Assembly: GCA_002323995.1 (NCBI GenBank)
Contig: DCQY01000113.1
Span: forward strand, 25,699 to 40,792
Source of the DNA: Akkermansiaceae bacterium UBA1506
GTDB taxonomy: Bacteria > Verrucomicrobiota > Verrucomicrobiia > Verrucomicrobiales > DEV007
Length of the DNA stretch: 15,094 bases
Direction of reading: 5' to 3'
The notes beneath the pieces were generated by a model. That model saw nothing but the letters and a program-made list of their open reading frames with translations, was not told the origin of the DNA and searched no databases. Numbering within the stretch: position 1 is the stretch's first letter; each line of letters starts with the position of its first letter. The translations under genes and the position numbers were made by a program. Below are positions 1 through 8,539 of the stretch, piece by piece.

Positions 1-381
1 AGGAATCAATTGGGATACGACAGGTTGGTCATGACCGATGACCTCGACATGGGCGCAGTCCTTAATGAGGTGACTTTTGATGAAACTATTAGGGCCTGTA
101 TCGAGGCTGGTAATGATCTGGCTATGATCTGTCACAGGGTCGAATTGGTGGAAGCCGCGGCAAAGGTGATAGAGACTTTACCTAATCCTGTTATCCATGA
201 TGCGCTCACCAGGATCGAAGCGGCTAAGAAAAAGATGAAACCGCCCCATGAATGGTCGCTTGAACGGTTTCAGGAGATCGATGGTCAGATCTGGGACCTT
301 CGCGTTTCCACTTTGGGAGAGGAGCGGGCTAAGATTCTTTCTGTCGAAGACGGAAAGCGTTCGCCCGTCGAGACTTACTAA
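1..381 (+). CDS. Beta-N-acetylhexosaminidase, glycoside hydrolase family 3 (NagZ-like), C-terminal part
   Basis: This is the 3' end of a gene whose start lies upstream of the window; the frame is open from base 1 and ends at TAA 379-381. The visible part carries VMTDDLDMGA near its beginning, which matches the (S/T)DDLxMxGA segment of GH3 beta-N-acetylhexosaminidases; in NagZ the nucleophilic aspartate lies in this DDL motif. The following AGNDLAMICH matches the AGxDxxLxC region near the end of the catalytic TIM barrel. Family members cleave N-acetylglucosamine from muropeptides or other glycans. The C-terminal tail after the barrel is about 40 residues and charged, without a second GH3 domain, as in single-domain NagZ enzymes. 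The next gene starts 28 bp downstream on the same strand, so the two may be cotranscribed. Localisation cannot be judged without the N-terminus. The substrate is inferred from the motif only. Confidence 0.82.
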   Translation, partial: RNQLGYDRLVMTDDLDMGAVLNEVTFDETIRACIEAGNDLAMICHRVELVEAAAKVIETLPNPVIHDALTRIEAAKKKMKPPHEWSLERFQEIDGQIWDLRVSTLGEERAKILSVEDGKRSPVETY

Positions 382-409
382 GGTAGTGTGACTCAAAATT
401 TCCGCCCCA

Positions 410-1366
410 ATGCTGTTTTTAATCTGCACGAGGCTCCCTATAACGGGGTCTTTTTTATTTTTAACTTCCCTATTCGCCTTCGGATTTGTTGTCCAAGCAG
501 AGGATCCTATTGCTTACTCCGATTATCGGGGTGACAGAGAGGAGTTGCGTACCGAGGAAAGGTTTATCCCACGATACGCAGTTGCAGGTGGCTATATTTC
601 CTGGGCGTCAGACGCTGATTTTTCCAGCACACTTGGGTCATTGTCTCAGTGGGAAACCGGCGTCCAAGCCAATGTCCCGTTTTTCGAAACTGACAAAATA
701 AGGCTTACTGCGGGCATCCAGTATCGCTACAACCGACTGAAATTCACTGGGGCCCTGGGACCGTTGGCTAACATGGATTTCGATCTCCACCGGGTGGATA
801 TTCCAGTCAATTTCTGGGCTGATTTGAATCCTCGTTGGAAACTTTGGCTTCGTCTCCAACCCGGGTGGTATTCCGATTTCGACAACGTCGGATCCGATGA
901 CTTCATTCTCACGACCCTCGCCTTAATGTCCTATCAATGGAATGAAAAAGCGCGGATCGCCTTTGGAGGGTATTACTCTCGAGACTTGGGAGAACCCCGC
1001 CTCCTTCCCGCTGTTGGTTTTATCTTTGAGCCGGATCCCCAGTGGTCCATCGCTCTGACCTTTCCAAGGGCTGAGGTTGCCTATGCGCCCAATCGAGACT
1101 GGTTCATTGCGGGCCGTGTTTTCTTAAGTGGAGCCGGTTGGAATATCACCGATCCGGCCGGTGGTTCTAATGATGTTGACCTCGATTACAAGAGCATGAG
1201 AATTGGCCTTGGTGTGGAACGCCGCTTGTCCGGTCCTTGGTGGGCCTATCTCGATGGCGGCGCCCAGATGGGCCAGGAGATTTCTATTGAGGAGGCGCCC
1301 TATGTCTTCGAACGGGAACTCGACGCCTCCGTTTTCGTCACTGGCGGCGTGAAGCTAAGATTTTGA
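410..1366 (+). CDS. Outer-membrane beta-barrel protein (DUF6268-like)
   Basis: The 318-residue protein begins with a signal peptide: a hydrophobic stretch at residues 13-28 ends in VVQA, with probable cleavage after Ala30. The mature part is full of alternating polar and aromatic strands (for example IRLTAGIQYRYNRLKF, RWKLWLRLQPGWYSDF, WSIALTF) and ends in VTGGVKLRF. A C-terminal Phe of this kind is the usual recognition signal for BAM-inserted outer-membrane barrels. Strand pattern and size resemble the DUF6268 barrel family, which I recall from Planctomycetes and Verrucomicrobia; this family call is from memory of its style, not a search. No substrate can be named. The ATG at 410 is the first that gives the complete signal peptide. 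There is no clear ribosome binding site. It lies 28 bp after the GH3 gene and faces the next gene convergently, with 7 bp between the stop codons. Confidence 0.72.
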   Translation: MLFLICTRLPITGSFLFLTSLFAFGFVVQAEDPIAYSDYRGDREELRTEERFIPRYAVAGGYISWASDADFSSTLGSLSQWETGVQANVPFFETDKIRLTAGIQYRYNRLKFTGALGPLANMDFDLHRVDIPVNFWADLNPRWKLWLRLQPGWYSDFDNVGSDDFILTTLALMSYQWNEKARIAFGGYYSRDLGEPRLLPAVGFIFEPDPQWSIALTFPRAEVAYAPNRDWFIAGRVFLSGAGWNITDPAGGSNDVDLDYKSMRIGLGVERRLSGPWWAYLDGGAQMGQEISIEEAPYVFERELDASVFVTGGVKLRF

Positions 1367-1367
1367 C

Positions 1368-1389
1368 CGCTTCTTATTCGAGGCGTTTT
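1368..1389 (+). terminator. Possible intrinsic terminator after the beta-barrel gene
   Basis: The sequence shows a 6-bp stem CGCTTC/GAGGCG (one G-U pair) with a 6-nt loop, followed by TTTT at 1386-1389. It begins 2 bp after the stop codon of the beta-barrel gene and overlaps the last codons of the convergent gene. The stem is short and the U tract is only four bases, so efficiency is uncertain. Confidence 0.4.
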
Positions 1390-2072
1390 GCTCTAGCATA
1401 ATCACCAGGATCGATCATTCGTTTAACGTCATCAAGACTGAGGTCGGTATCCCGGTAACCCGAATTGAAGGGTGATCCCTGCGCGTCTGCTGCATTTCGT
1501 AGGCCAGCGGCTCCTTCACGGTCTTGGTTGGTCATGTAGGTTTGGCTACTTTCGCGATAAGACCCCGTATTGTGGTCAGCTATCTGGCTGGAAGAATCCA
1601 TTTTCTTCAGATTACCAAAGAGGCGACCAGAAGCATTATCACGAGACCGATTGAAGTTACTTTCGCGAGCATTATTATCGCCATAACGGGATTCTTTGTA
1701 GCCCGCATAGTTCTGGCGCTTAAGGTATTCTGGGGTTCGGAATTCTTTGGTAGCCGCTTCGTTTTTCTGCAGTCGTGCCTGTTTTGTGCCAAACCTCCCG
1801 CCGAGTCCTTTGGCCTTGTTGCCGGAATAGAGGTTGGGCTTGTCAGCGACGAGGGTGCCATCATCGGCGACGGTGTATCCTCGCTCAGCAAATTTGGCTC
1901 GGATTTCGCTATCGTCGCTGCTACCACCCTGTCCGCCCCAAGCCTTTTCGTCGAAGGTTATTGAACCTCTTCGCACTTCACCGTAGCTACGTTGAGTCTG
2001 GCACTGGCAGAAGAGCAGCAGGGAAGACCCAGCCGCTCCAAGAAGCAGCCATTGACGGGGGAGAATTACCAT
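1374..2072 (-). CDS. Polar exported protein of unknown function, possible lipoprotein
   Basis: I do not recognise this 232-residue protein. Residues 1-24 form an export signal (basic start, then LLLGAAGSSLLLFCQC). Cys22 or Cys24 could be lipidated, but Phe before Cys22 makes a poor lipobox. The rest is very hydrophilic and rich in Arg, Asn, Ser, Gly and Asp, without obvious domains. It probably includes a long disordered region (about residues 75-190) and ends in a short region, LSLDDVKRMIDPGDYARAKRLE, that could form a helix. Its ATG lies inside the end of the upstream 2046-residue TPR gene (7-nt overlap, stop TAA at 2066-2068). AGGA sits 4 nt before the ATG, one of the few Shine-Dalgarno-like sites in the window. 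Translational coupling with the TPR gene is likely, which suggests that the two envelope proteins work together. That functional link is inference. Confidence 0.6.
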   Translation of the reverse strand: MVILPRQWLLLGAAGSSLLLFCQCQTQRSYGEVRRGSITFDEKAWGGQGGSSDDSEIRAKFAERGYTVADDGTLVADKPNLYSGNKAKGLGGRFGTKQARLQKNEAATKEFRTPEYLKRQNYAGYKESRYGDNNARESNFNRSRDNASGRLFGNLKKMDSSSQIADHNTGSYRESSQTYMTNQDREGAAGLRNAADAQGSPFNSGYRDTDLSLDDVKRMIDPGDYARAKRLE

Positions 2073-5000
2073 GAATTCCTATATTCCACCATTTCGTTAC
2101 CTTGAGCAAGAGCAGTTCGCCACTCACGCAGAAGGGAAATTCTACCGCTGGTCAAACGCAGGTCGACTGTTCGATCCTCCCATGAGTCAAGTTTGCCCCA
2201 TTCAGCGTAAAGCCGCATGAGCAGCCGTAAGTCAATGGAGAGAGACTTCTGGAAGATTTGGTGCAGAAGAGTTTCTGCTTCTTCGAATTGCCGGGTCTTG
2301 ATTAGATGTGCGGCGTAGTCCTCAAGAAAGAGGCGGTGATCCCAACGGTAAGAGGTGAGTTGGTCATGGTAGCGACGGAAAAGTCTGCTCGCTAAATCCG
2401 TCTCGCCCAAGTCATGGAATAGAGTGGGGATTTGGCGTCGCGATATTAGGGTCGCGAATTCTGTGCTGAGTCCGGTCTGGCGAAAAATGTCAGATTTCGC
2501 TTCCTGCATCAGTCGGTGGTGCACTTCAAGCAGGCGGGGGCGATCGCCGATGCGGTGGAAGAAAAGGACTTGTTGCTCGGGATCATCCGGGAAGTAGTAA
2601 GATCCTGGAAAGGCTGACGTTTTGACGAACTGTTTAGCGGTAGAGATTCCAGTATCACCAAAGGCTGTTAACGTATGGAGAATCCGTTCGCGCTCGCGCC
2701 GGTTCGTTTGCGCGAGGAGCTCGCCGGCCGCTGATTCGAGGCTGTTGCGATTCCATGCGATGAATAGTCGCTGAAGCCACTTAGCTTTTTCCGGAATGGG
2801 AGTGTTTTCCAGTAATTGTGCGAGTGCTTCTGATGGCTTTGCGATTTCGACGACCCATCCAATCAAATGAGAGGCATTTGACTCAGCAAAACCGGAAGCG
2901 TTAACAGAAGTATCGTCGTAGTCAAAATCATGGAATAAGGCTTCCCATTGATTGGGCATGTTTTCGAGAGGAGTCCCCGATTGTTGTTGTGTTAGTAAAA
3001 TTGAAAGTGAGGTGGAGAAGCGATTTTTACGATCGGAAGTTCCGCGACGGATTAGTGAAAGGAGCGACTGTGCTTCACCTGTAGCGCCGGCTTCATGGGT
3101 CGCCAGAGCGAGGGCGAGGGCGACGGAAAAAGGCTGACTTTGATGGCTGTCATGGGCGATTTGAATAAGCGCATCAAGGTCCTTTGTTTCGGGAAGCTGA
3201 TAGAGTTCGGCCATCCGAATTATAGCTTCGCGCTCCAAATCAGGCTCGTTGCTCATCATTGGAATTTCCTTGAGCCATTCTAGCGCAGCATGAGGTCGAT
3301 TGTTTTTCCGCAGCTGATCCGCTCCGAGGAGGAGATAGCGACTCTCGATCTCTCCAGTATTGCGAAGCTGAGTCAGCAACCTCATCAGAGCATCATCTTC
3401 ACCACTTTGCTGGTAGGCCCCGATTAGGGCCCGCTGAAATGGTAGGTGAGATTCAGTGGCGATGGGCGGGGAGCCAACCGCTCCGGTCGGCTTTCTGCTC
3501 AGTGGCACGAGTCGCTCGAAGTTCCGTTCGATGGCCAGAAATCGGGCGTGTTGTTCAGCGATGTAGTCAGCTGTTAGACCGGGCGGCGGGTTGTACTCTC
3601 TGGTACTAAGGCGATGAATAACATCGAGCGCGGGGGCGGGATAGAGTGCTGTTTCGCAAGCCTCGAAGAGACCCTGCATTGGGCCGTAGCTCTTGCCACG
3701 CCGACTGACCTCGCGCTGGTAAACGAGTGCAGCCTCCCGATGAAAACCAAGTGTTTCAAGAAATTTACCGAGTTCAAAGCGGCTGTCAGGGTCGACGAGC
3801 TGCCCCTCAAGATTGAGGGCAATAGCGACCCGCTCCTGGGCATTGACCCATTCCATCGGAAGCGTTTCGCACATGATTTCAAAATGTTCGAATTGAGCGA
3901 TTCCAGAGTCATCGACGGGAAGTGCCAGGGCATCGGCGCTGATCGCTTTCACGAACGGAGCGCCATATCGTAAATCGAGTGGGATCCGGGCCGAATAGTA
4001 GCGAAGGAGCTGAACCAACTCTTGCCAGCTTTGAATTTGGTTGTAGCGGACATCGTCCGGATCGGGGTTCTGAGGCCGTATAAAATCAACTTGGCGTGAG
4101 ACAATACCTGCCAATGTTTGAATGGCCTTATCGTATCGCCGCGCGGCGATATGGATCAGTAAGGTTTTTTCTTCTTTGTTCTCCTGAGCCGACGGTTCAG
4201 GTGAGTTTACTTCGCGTAAAAGGCGATTCACGAGTTCTTGTCTTTCTAGATCGGAATCCATCAACGAAAGCCTCTCTGTCAGGGCAGAGAGAAAGAGATC
4301 TCGAGAGCGGATGCTGTCTCCCGGATCCGCGGCTTGAAGAGTCAGATCCAGCGCTTTGACTTGAGCGCGAACATGGCCCGTTTGAGCGGCCACCTGTGAA
4401 AGTGAGAATAGAAAACTAGCATCGGTCGACCTCATTGATTCAACGGTAAGACTTCCAACCTTAAAGGCTTCGTCGTAGAATCTCTTCTCCCGCAACTGGG
4501 CGAAGAGAAAAGGGCCGAATTTGTCGAGAAGTGGCATTTCTTCAAGGATGCTGAAGATAAACTCGGCCGGCACTTCGGCACCTGTGATGGGATCTGTCAG
4601 GAGAATGAGGGCAGCCATTGAGAAGCAGGCGACGCGGTCGTGACGACCTACACGCGCACTGGGATCGTTAATCCAGAAAAGAATCGCGTCGGCGTTGCCA
4701 GTAAGTATTCGGGCATAAACCTCATTGAAGAGATGGATGTAGGCATCTGATTTTGGTTGCTCTTCGACCAGTTGGGTATAGCGCTTAAGAGCTTCGCGAT
4801 TACCTTTAAGGAAACGATAAGCCCAAAGCTTTTCGACGTTGGGTCGCTTGCTAACTTCCCAGCGCTCAAGCCAAGAGGTTGCCTGATTTGTAAGGGCGGA
4901 AAGGGAAGCCGCTTCTTCGATGGCTCGAATTCTCAACCAGAGAGGTTTGGCGGGCAGATATTGATACTCGCGATGCTTTTCAATAAGAGCTTCGGCAATA

Positions 5001-8000
5001 TCGTCTTGCATACTTCCACCGAGGTAGGGGAATTCTTCGATAGCGAAGACGAAGGAACGGAGTTCATTGCCGGCGTCTTTCTTATCTTCCGGGGTTAGCC
5101 GGTCTACTCGAATCAGAGGACGTGCAAAGTCGAGAAAGCTCTTCGGGTAATTCACCTCATTGGTGTTGTCGATAATACTCAAAAAATGAGAGAGAGCCTC
5201 GGAGTGATGGCCGCGTTTGGATTGAATTAAGGCCAGCCTGAAGCGTGCTTGGAGATCCCAGTCCCGCAATTGAACAATCTTGGCAAGGACTCGTTCTGCA
5301 TCGGCGTGGCGCCCATCCAATTCGTAATGTTTGGCCAATTCTGAGAGAAATCCAGGGTCACGGCCAAATCGGTTTTCAAGGCGACTTCTCAGGAGGTTGG
5401 CCTCGTCGACGCGCAGGTCTTTTTCAAGCATTGAGAGCAGGGTCTGCCAGTCTTCAAGTTGGTCTCCTTCACCCCTTGAGAGGAGTTGGCGGCGATAGTA
5501 GATCGCAGATTTCAGGTCACCGAGTTCATCGGCAAGACTGCTGAGCTCACTAAGAAGGCCATCACGGTTTTCTGACATGTAGTAGGCCTTCTTGAGGGAG
5601 GCAAAAGCACCTGCGGTGTCACCCATGGTTTGTTGAACGCGCGCAAGCGCTTCTGGATAAAATCGGTCAAAAGGGTGCTGTTGTGCGAGGCTCTGAAAGC
5701 GCCCTAGCATCCAATCAAGTAGGAAGTGAGTCCGGGCAATGTTGAGTTGGCTATCTAGAAGTTTGCGTCGTTGAATGGTGTCAGATTCCTGCTCCAGCAA
5801 ATCGATCTGAGCTGCGAGGGCTTCCTCGGGTCGTCCATTTTCGATTAAGACCGTAGAAAGTTGCTTGATGATACGGCGCTTTTCGAATGAGTTCGCCTGT
5901 CGGTAGGCTTGTCGCCAAACTTCAATCTGCTTACCGAAGTTTCCTTGCTGAGAGTAAACCTTGGCGAGAGTACTAAGGGTGGTGAGGGGTGCTTCAGGTT
6001 GTGCGGCGAGACGCTTTAGTTCGCGAATCGCTTCGTCCTCGTAGCCAAGTTCAAATCGCATTGCTGCTCGGCGTTGAAGGTAATCATTGGCGTTGGTAGG
6101 ATCGATCTCAGACAGGGTGGTTAAGTGATCGACCATCAAGGTGGTTCGCTCGTTAAGTTCTGCGAGCGACAGGAGCATGAGTTCCACTTTCAGGATAGGG
6201 CCACCCGCCTCTTCCTTGGCCGTAGTTAGTTGCGCGTAGCATTCGTGGTTATCTTGGAGTTTGAATGCCCACCATGCTGCTCGGTATCGGTCGGCCAATG
6301 TCCGGGTGGTGTTGGCAGTTTTTTTAACCGTCTCGTAGAAATGAATCAGTTCTTCCGGCGGCGGTTCATCACCGGGCCGCGAGGCTTTGTTGGCTACGAT
6401 GGCTAGCCTCCGGTACTGGGCGAGGCTCTGGATATTCCCGTCACGAAGAATACTCGGATCCTCAATGGCCTCCTCTCCATTGGAAAAGTGGCCGCGCAGC
6501 AAGCTGAAAAGGCGCTGATCCACTTCGGTTTTTTCTTCAAGTGTTTCCAACTGGTCCCAAACGTTGCAAAGCTGCTGGATGGCTTCCTCAATGCGATTAT
6601 TTTCGATGAGGATGTCGGCGCGGGTTTCTTTAAGAGAAAGCTCTTTTGGTGAGAGCGCGATGGCTGCTTCGATCGTTTCGAGAGCTTTGCCACTCCGGTC
6701 GAGGTCACGAAGTGTGGCGGTAACCTCGACGAGACGGTTTTTTTTCTCTGATCCCCCTTCACTTGCTCGGGTGATGTAGTTGTTCAAGACTTCGACGGCT
6801 TGGTGTGGCCGACCCCGCTCATTGAGGAACCGGGCTAGTTCTGCGGGCGGTCCGGCTTCAGGTTTATCGGCCTTGGATTTGAGAAGTTGTTCGACGAGTT
6901 TATCGAGATAGTTGCTGCGTGCGAACTCGATGACGATGGCAAGATTTTCTGCATTCGGAGGATTGGCTTCGAGGTAGTTAGTGAGAATTGTCTCCGCTTC
7001 GAGGTGCTCTTCTGCATTGAGGGAAACTCCTACTCTGAGAAGAATGAGATTGAGAGCCGGGCGGAGGGATTCGGCAATAACGCCGTCAAGAGTTTCCGCA
7101 GCTTCTTCGAAGCGATCGATGCTGACTTGGGCCCGCGCAAGACGAAGCCGGTAATCGATGTTGTTAGGGAGGATTGAGACGAGTCGTCGCAGGGTTTGTT
7201 CTTTTTTTATAGGATCAGCGGTCAACTCGTAAAAAGCGGCGAGGTCATGAAGTGACTTTTCAGTTGGATTCTCCGCAGTCGCGGCCGCAGTGAGTTCGTT
7301 ATCGAGCAGTTCCAGCCGTTCAAATTGTTCATGGAGTTGAACGAGGCGTCCAAAGATAATTCCGTATTCCGGACTCTTGAAATGCAGCAGTTTTAGAGCG
7401 TCGCGGCCGGAATCGGAGGCACCCTCGAAATTACTGATAAACTCGTAGATGCGATTCAGTTCGGTGAACGCGTTGAGCTTTTGTCTTGGCTCCACAGAAT
7501 TCGAGAGTTCCGTAAGGACATGGATGGCAGTATCCGTCTCTCCGGATTCGAGAAGCATAGAGACTATTTCCGTACGCAGAGAAGCCTCCTCAGGGTAAGC
7601 GGTTAACAGCTCTCTCCAGATGTTGATGGCGGCGTCGAGCTGGCCAAGTTGTTGGTGCAGGTTGGCTTTGCGAAGACGGACGGTGAGACCGTTTTCGGTA
7701 TTAGCTGAAAGCTTCTCAACGAGTCGGGTGTAGAGGGAAAGCGCCTTGTTGGTCCGTTTTTGGAGGTCCGCAATTTCAGCAAGCGCGAGTAATGCTGGGA
7801 TGTTGTTAGGGTCTAGGTCAGTGACCCTGGTGTAGGCCTCACGAGCAGCCTCGATATCGTTGCTTTTGCGTAAGAGATGAGCATGGATGAGAACCACAAC
7901 GGAAGGGCCGTCTTCGGATGATACGGCGGAGTGGAAATAATCGAGCAGCAAGGGTGTCTGACTCTTCTTTTCATACAGAGACCAGAGCAGGTCGAGAACG

Positions 8001-8206
8001 TTACCATATTCAGGATTCTTCTCTAACAACCGGATATAGTGGTTGGCGAGCTTTGTATCCGCTTCCGTCCACGGGCTGGCAGCGACCGCTTCGTCCCGGT
8101 TCTCGTCCACGGCATTTTCCTGGGAAAAAAGCCAAGGGCTGAAGGCGCCGATCGCCAGAGTAAGCGCGGTGACCTGAATGAGTTGACTGGGGGTTGTGGT
8201 CTTCAA
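2066..8206 (-). CDS. Very large secreted tetratricopeptide-repeat protein
   Basis: The 2046-residue protein consists almost entirely of helical TPR-type repeats after an N-terminal signal peptide (hydrophobic residues 10-27, ending near WLFSQ). Clear repeats include AYTRVTDLDPNNIPALLALA near residues 125-145 and LYTRLVEKLSANTENG soon after. Further TPR-like helix pairs run to the C-terminus, including a last group ending in FEEAETLLHQIFQKSLSID. No enzymatic domain is visible, so a scaffold or peptide/protein-binding role in the periplasm or at the cell surface is the most that can be said. The start is TTG at 8206: the frame contains a stop two codons upstream, and only this start retains the signal peptide. 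No Shine-Dalgarno sequence is visible. The stop overlaps the start of the downstream exported protein. TPR proteins are usually far shorter; the length is notable, but the frame is intact throughout. Confidence 0.85.
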   Translation of the reverse strand: MKTTTPSQLIQVTALTLAIGAFSPWLFSQENAVDENRDEAVAASPWTEADTKLANHYIRLLEKNPEYGNVLDLLWSLYEKKSQTPLLLDYFHSAVSSEDGPSVVVLIHAHLLRKSNDIEAAREAYTRVTDLDPNNIPALLALAEIADLQKRTNKALSLYTRLVEKLSANTENGLTVRLRKANLHQQLGQLDAAINIWRELLTAYPEEASLRTEIVSMLLESGETDTAIHVLTELSNSVEPRQKLNAFTELNRIYEFISNFEGASDSGRDALKLLHFKSPEYGIIFGRLVQLHEQFERLELLDNELTAAATAENPTEKSLHDLAAFYELTADPIKKEQTLRRLVSILPNNIDYRLRLARAQVSIDRFEEAAETLDGVIAESLRPALNLILLRVGVSLNAEEHLEAETILTNYLEANPPNAENLAIVIEFARSNYLDKLVEQLLKSKADKPEAGPPAELARFLNERGRPHQAVEVLNNYITRASEGGSEKKNRLVEVTATLRDLDRSGKALETIEAAIALSPKELSLKETRADILIENNRIEEAIQQLCNVWDQLETLEEKTEVDQRLFSLLRGHFSNGEEAIEDPSILRDGNIQSLAQYRRLAIVANKASRPGDEPPPEELIHFYETVKKTANTTRTLADRYRAAWWAFKLQDNHECYAQLTTAKEEAGGPILKVELMLLSLAELNERTTLMVDHLTTLSEIDPTNANDYLQRRAAMRFELGYEDEAIRELKRLAAQPEAPLTTLSTLAKVYSQQGNFGKQIEVWRQAYRQANSFEKRRIIKQLSTVLIENGRPEEALAAQIDLLEQESDTIQRRKLLDSQLNIARTHFLLDWMLGRFQSLAQQHPFDRFYPEALARVQQTMGDTAGAFASLKKAYYMSENRDGLLSELSSLADELGDLKSAIYYRRQLLSRGEGDQLEDWQTLLSMLEKDLRVDEANLLRSRLENRFGRDPGFLSELAKHYELDGRHADAERVLAKIVQLRDWDLQARFRLALIQSKRGHHSEALSHFLSIIDNTNEVNYPKSFLDFARPLIRVDRLTPEDKKDAGNELRSFVFAIEEFPYLGGSMQDDIAEALIEKHREYQYLPAKPLWLRIRAIEEAASLSALTNQATSWLERWEVSKRPNVEKLWAYRFLKGNREALKRYTQLVEEQPKSDAYIHLFNEVYARILTGNADAILFWINDPSARVGRHDRVACFSMAALILLTDPITGAEVPAEFIFSILEEMPLLDKFGPFLFAQLREKRFYDEAFKVGSLTVESMRSTDASFLFSLSQVAAQTGHVRAQVKALDLTLQAADPGDSIRSRDLFLSALTERLSLMDSDLERQELVNRLLREVNSPEPSAQENKEEKTLLIHIAARRYDKAIQTLAGIVSRQVDFIRPQNPDPDDVRYNQIQSWQELVQLLRYYSARIPLDLRYGAPFVKAISADALALPVDDSGIAQFEHFEIMCETLPMEWVNAQERVAIALNLEGQLVDPDSRFELGKFLETLGFHREAALVYQREVSRRGKSYGPMQGLFEACETALYPAPALDVIHRLSTREYNPPPGLTADYIAEQHARFLAIERNFERLVPLSRKPTGAVGSPPIATESHLPFQRALIGAYQQSGEDDALMRLLTQLRNTGEIESRYLLLGADQLRKNNRPHAALEWLKEIPMMSNEPDLEREAIIRMAELYQLPETKDLDALIQIAHDSHQSQPFSVALALALATHEAGATGEAQSLLSLIRRGTSDRKNRFSTSLSILLTQQQSGTPLENMPNQWEALFHDFDYDDTSVNASGFAESNASHLIGWVVEIAKPSEALAQLLENTPIPEKAKWLQRLFIAWNRNSLESAAGELLAQTNRRERERILHTLTAFGDTGISTAKQFVKTSAFPGSYYFPDDPEQQVLFFHRIGDRPRLLEVHHRLMQEAKSDIFRQTGLSTEFATLISRRQIPTLFHDLGETDLASRLFRRYHDQLTSYRWDHRLFLEDYAAHLIKTRQFEEAETLLHQIFQKSLSIDLRLLMRLYAEWGKLDSWEDRTVDLRLTSGRISLLREWRTALAQGNEMVEYRNSW

Positions 8207-8252
8207 TCGTCAACAGAGGCGGGGGAGCAGGCCCGTCTTAAAGATTCATCCT

Positions 8253-8270
8253 TAACCTTAAGGAAGGTTA
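8253..8270. promoter_or_regulatory. Perfect inverted repeat upstream of the TPR gene
   Basis: TAACCTT and AAGGTTA (7 bp each) flank a 4-bp AAGG centre, 47 bp upstream of the TTG start of the TPR gene. It could be an operator for a dimeric regulator or a hairpin in the leader RNA. No U tract follows on either strand, so it is not an obvious terminator. Function is inferred from position only. Confidence 0.35.
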
Positions 8271-8482
8271 CGGTAGGCTTAGCTGATTCCTCCGTCAAAT
8301 AACGCCCCGCCCGCAAACGGGTCTTTATCTTAGTGCTTGTCGCTGATCAGTTTGAAGCGTTCGCCTCCAAGATCTAAGCGGGGAAATCCAACTGCGGCAG
8401 CGCTGCTCAGCGAATGGCTTCTTGAGGAGGTGATGCAGGAAGTCGCCGCGGAAAAAGTTTCCCCGAGATTACCTTTTTAGTT

Positions 8483-8503
8483 CCATGAAAGGACAAGGTG
8501 TCC
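8483..8503 (-). terminator. Weak terminator candidate after the FkbM gene
   Basis: On the minus strand, the stem GGACA/TGTCC with a 3-nt loop CCT is followed by TTTC. It lies 36 bp downstream of the FkbM stop codon. Both the stem and the U tract are short, so this is a low-confidence call. Confidence 0.25.
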
Positions 8504-8539
8504 CTCCGTTGATTCACTTCTGCAATCGGGTTGGCTCCC

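Larger units (their letters stand above)
8207..8539. other. Hairpin-rich intergenic region between the TPR and FkbM genes
   Basis: No convincing gene is seen in these 333 bp. The side near the TPR gene should hold its promoter, and it contains the inverted repeat listed separately (8253-8270). Other short inverted repeats are CCCG-CAAA-CGGG (8310-8321), the palindrome GCAGCGCTGC (near 8397), GGAAA-AAG-TTTCC (near 8450-8462) and GGACA-AGG-TGTCC (8491-8503). A weak minus-strand promoter candidate has TTGACG at about 8291-8296 followed after 17 bp by TACCGT, but the -10 box is poor. Confidence 0.5.

Noticed and set aside
1524..1964. 146-codon plus-strand open frame opposite the polar exported protein
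   Set aside because: It is antisense to a frame with a signal peptide and an upstream Shine-Dalgarno site, and its translation shows no domain.
8309..8327. CCCG-CAAA-CGGG stem followed by TCTTTAT as a terminator
   Set aside because: Only 4-5 pairs, and no plus-strand gene ends upstream of it.
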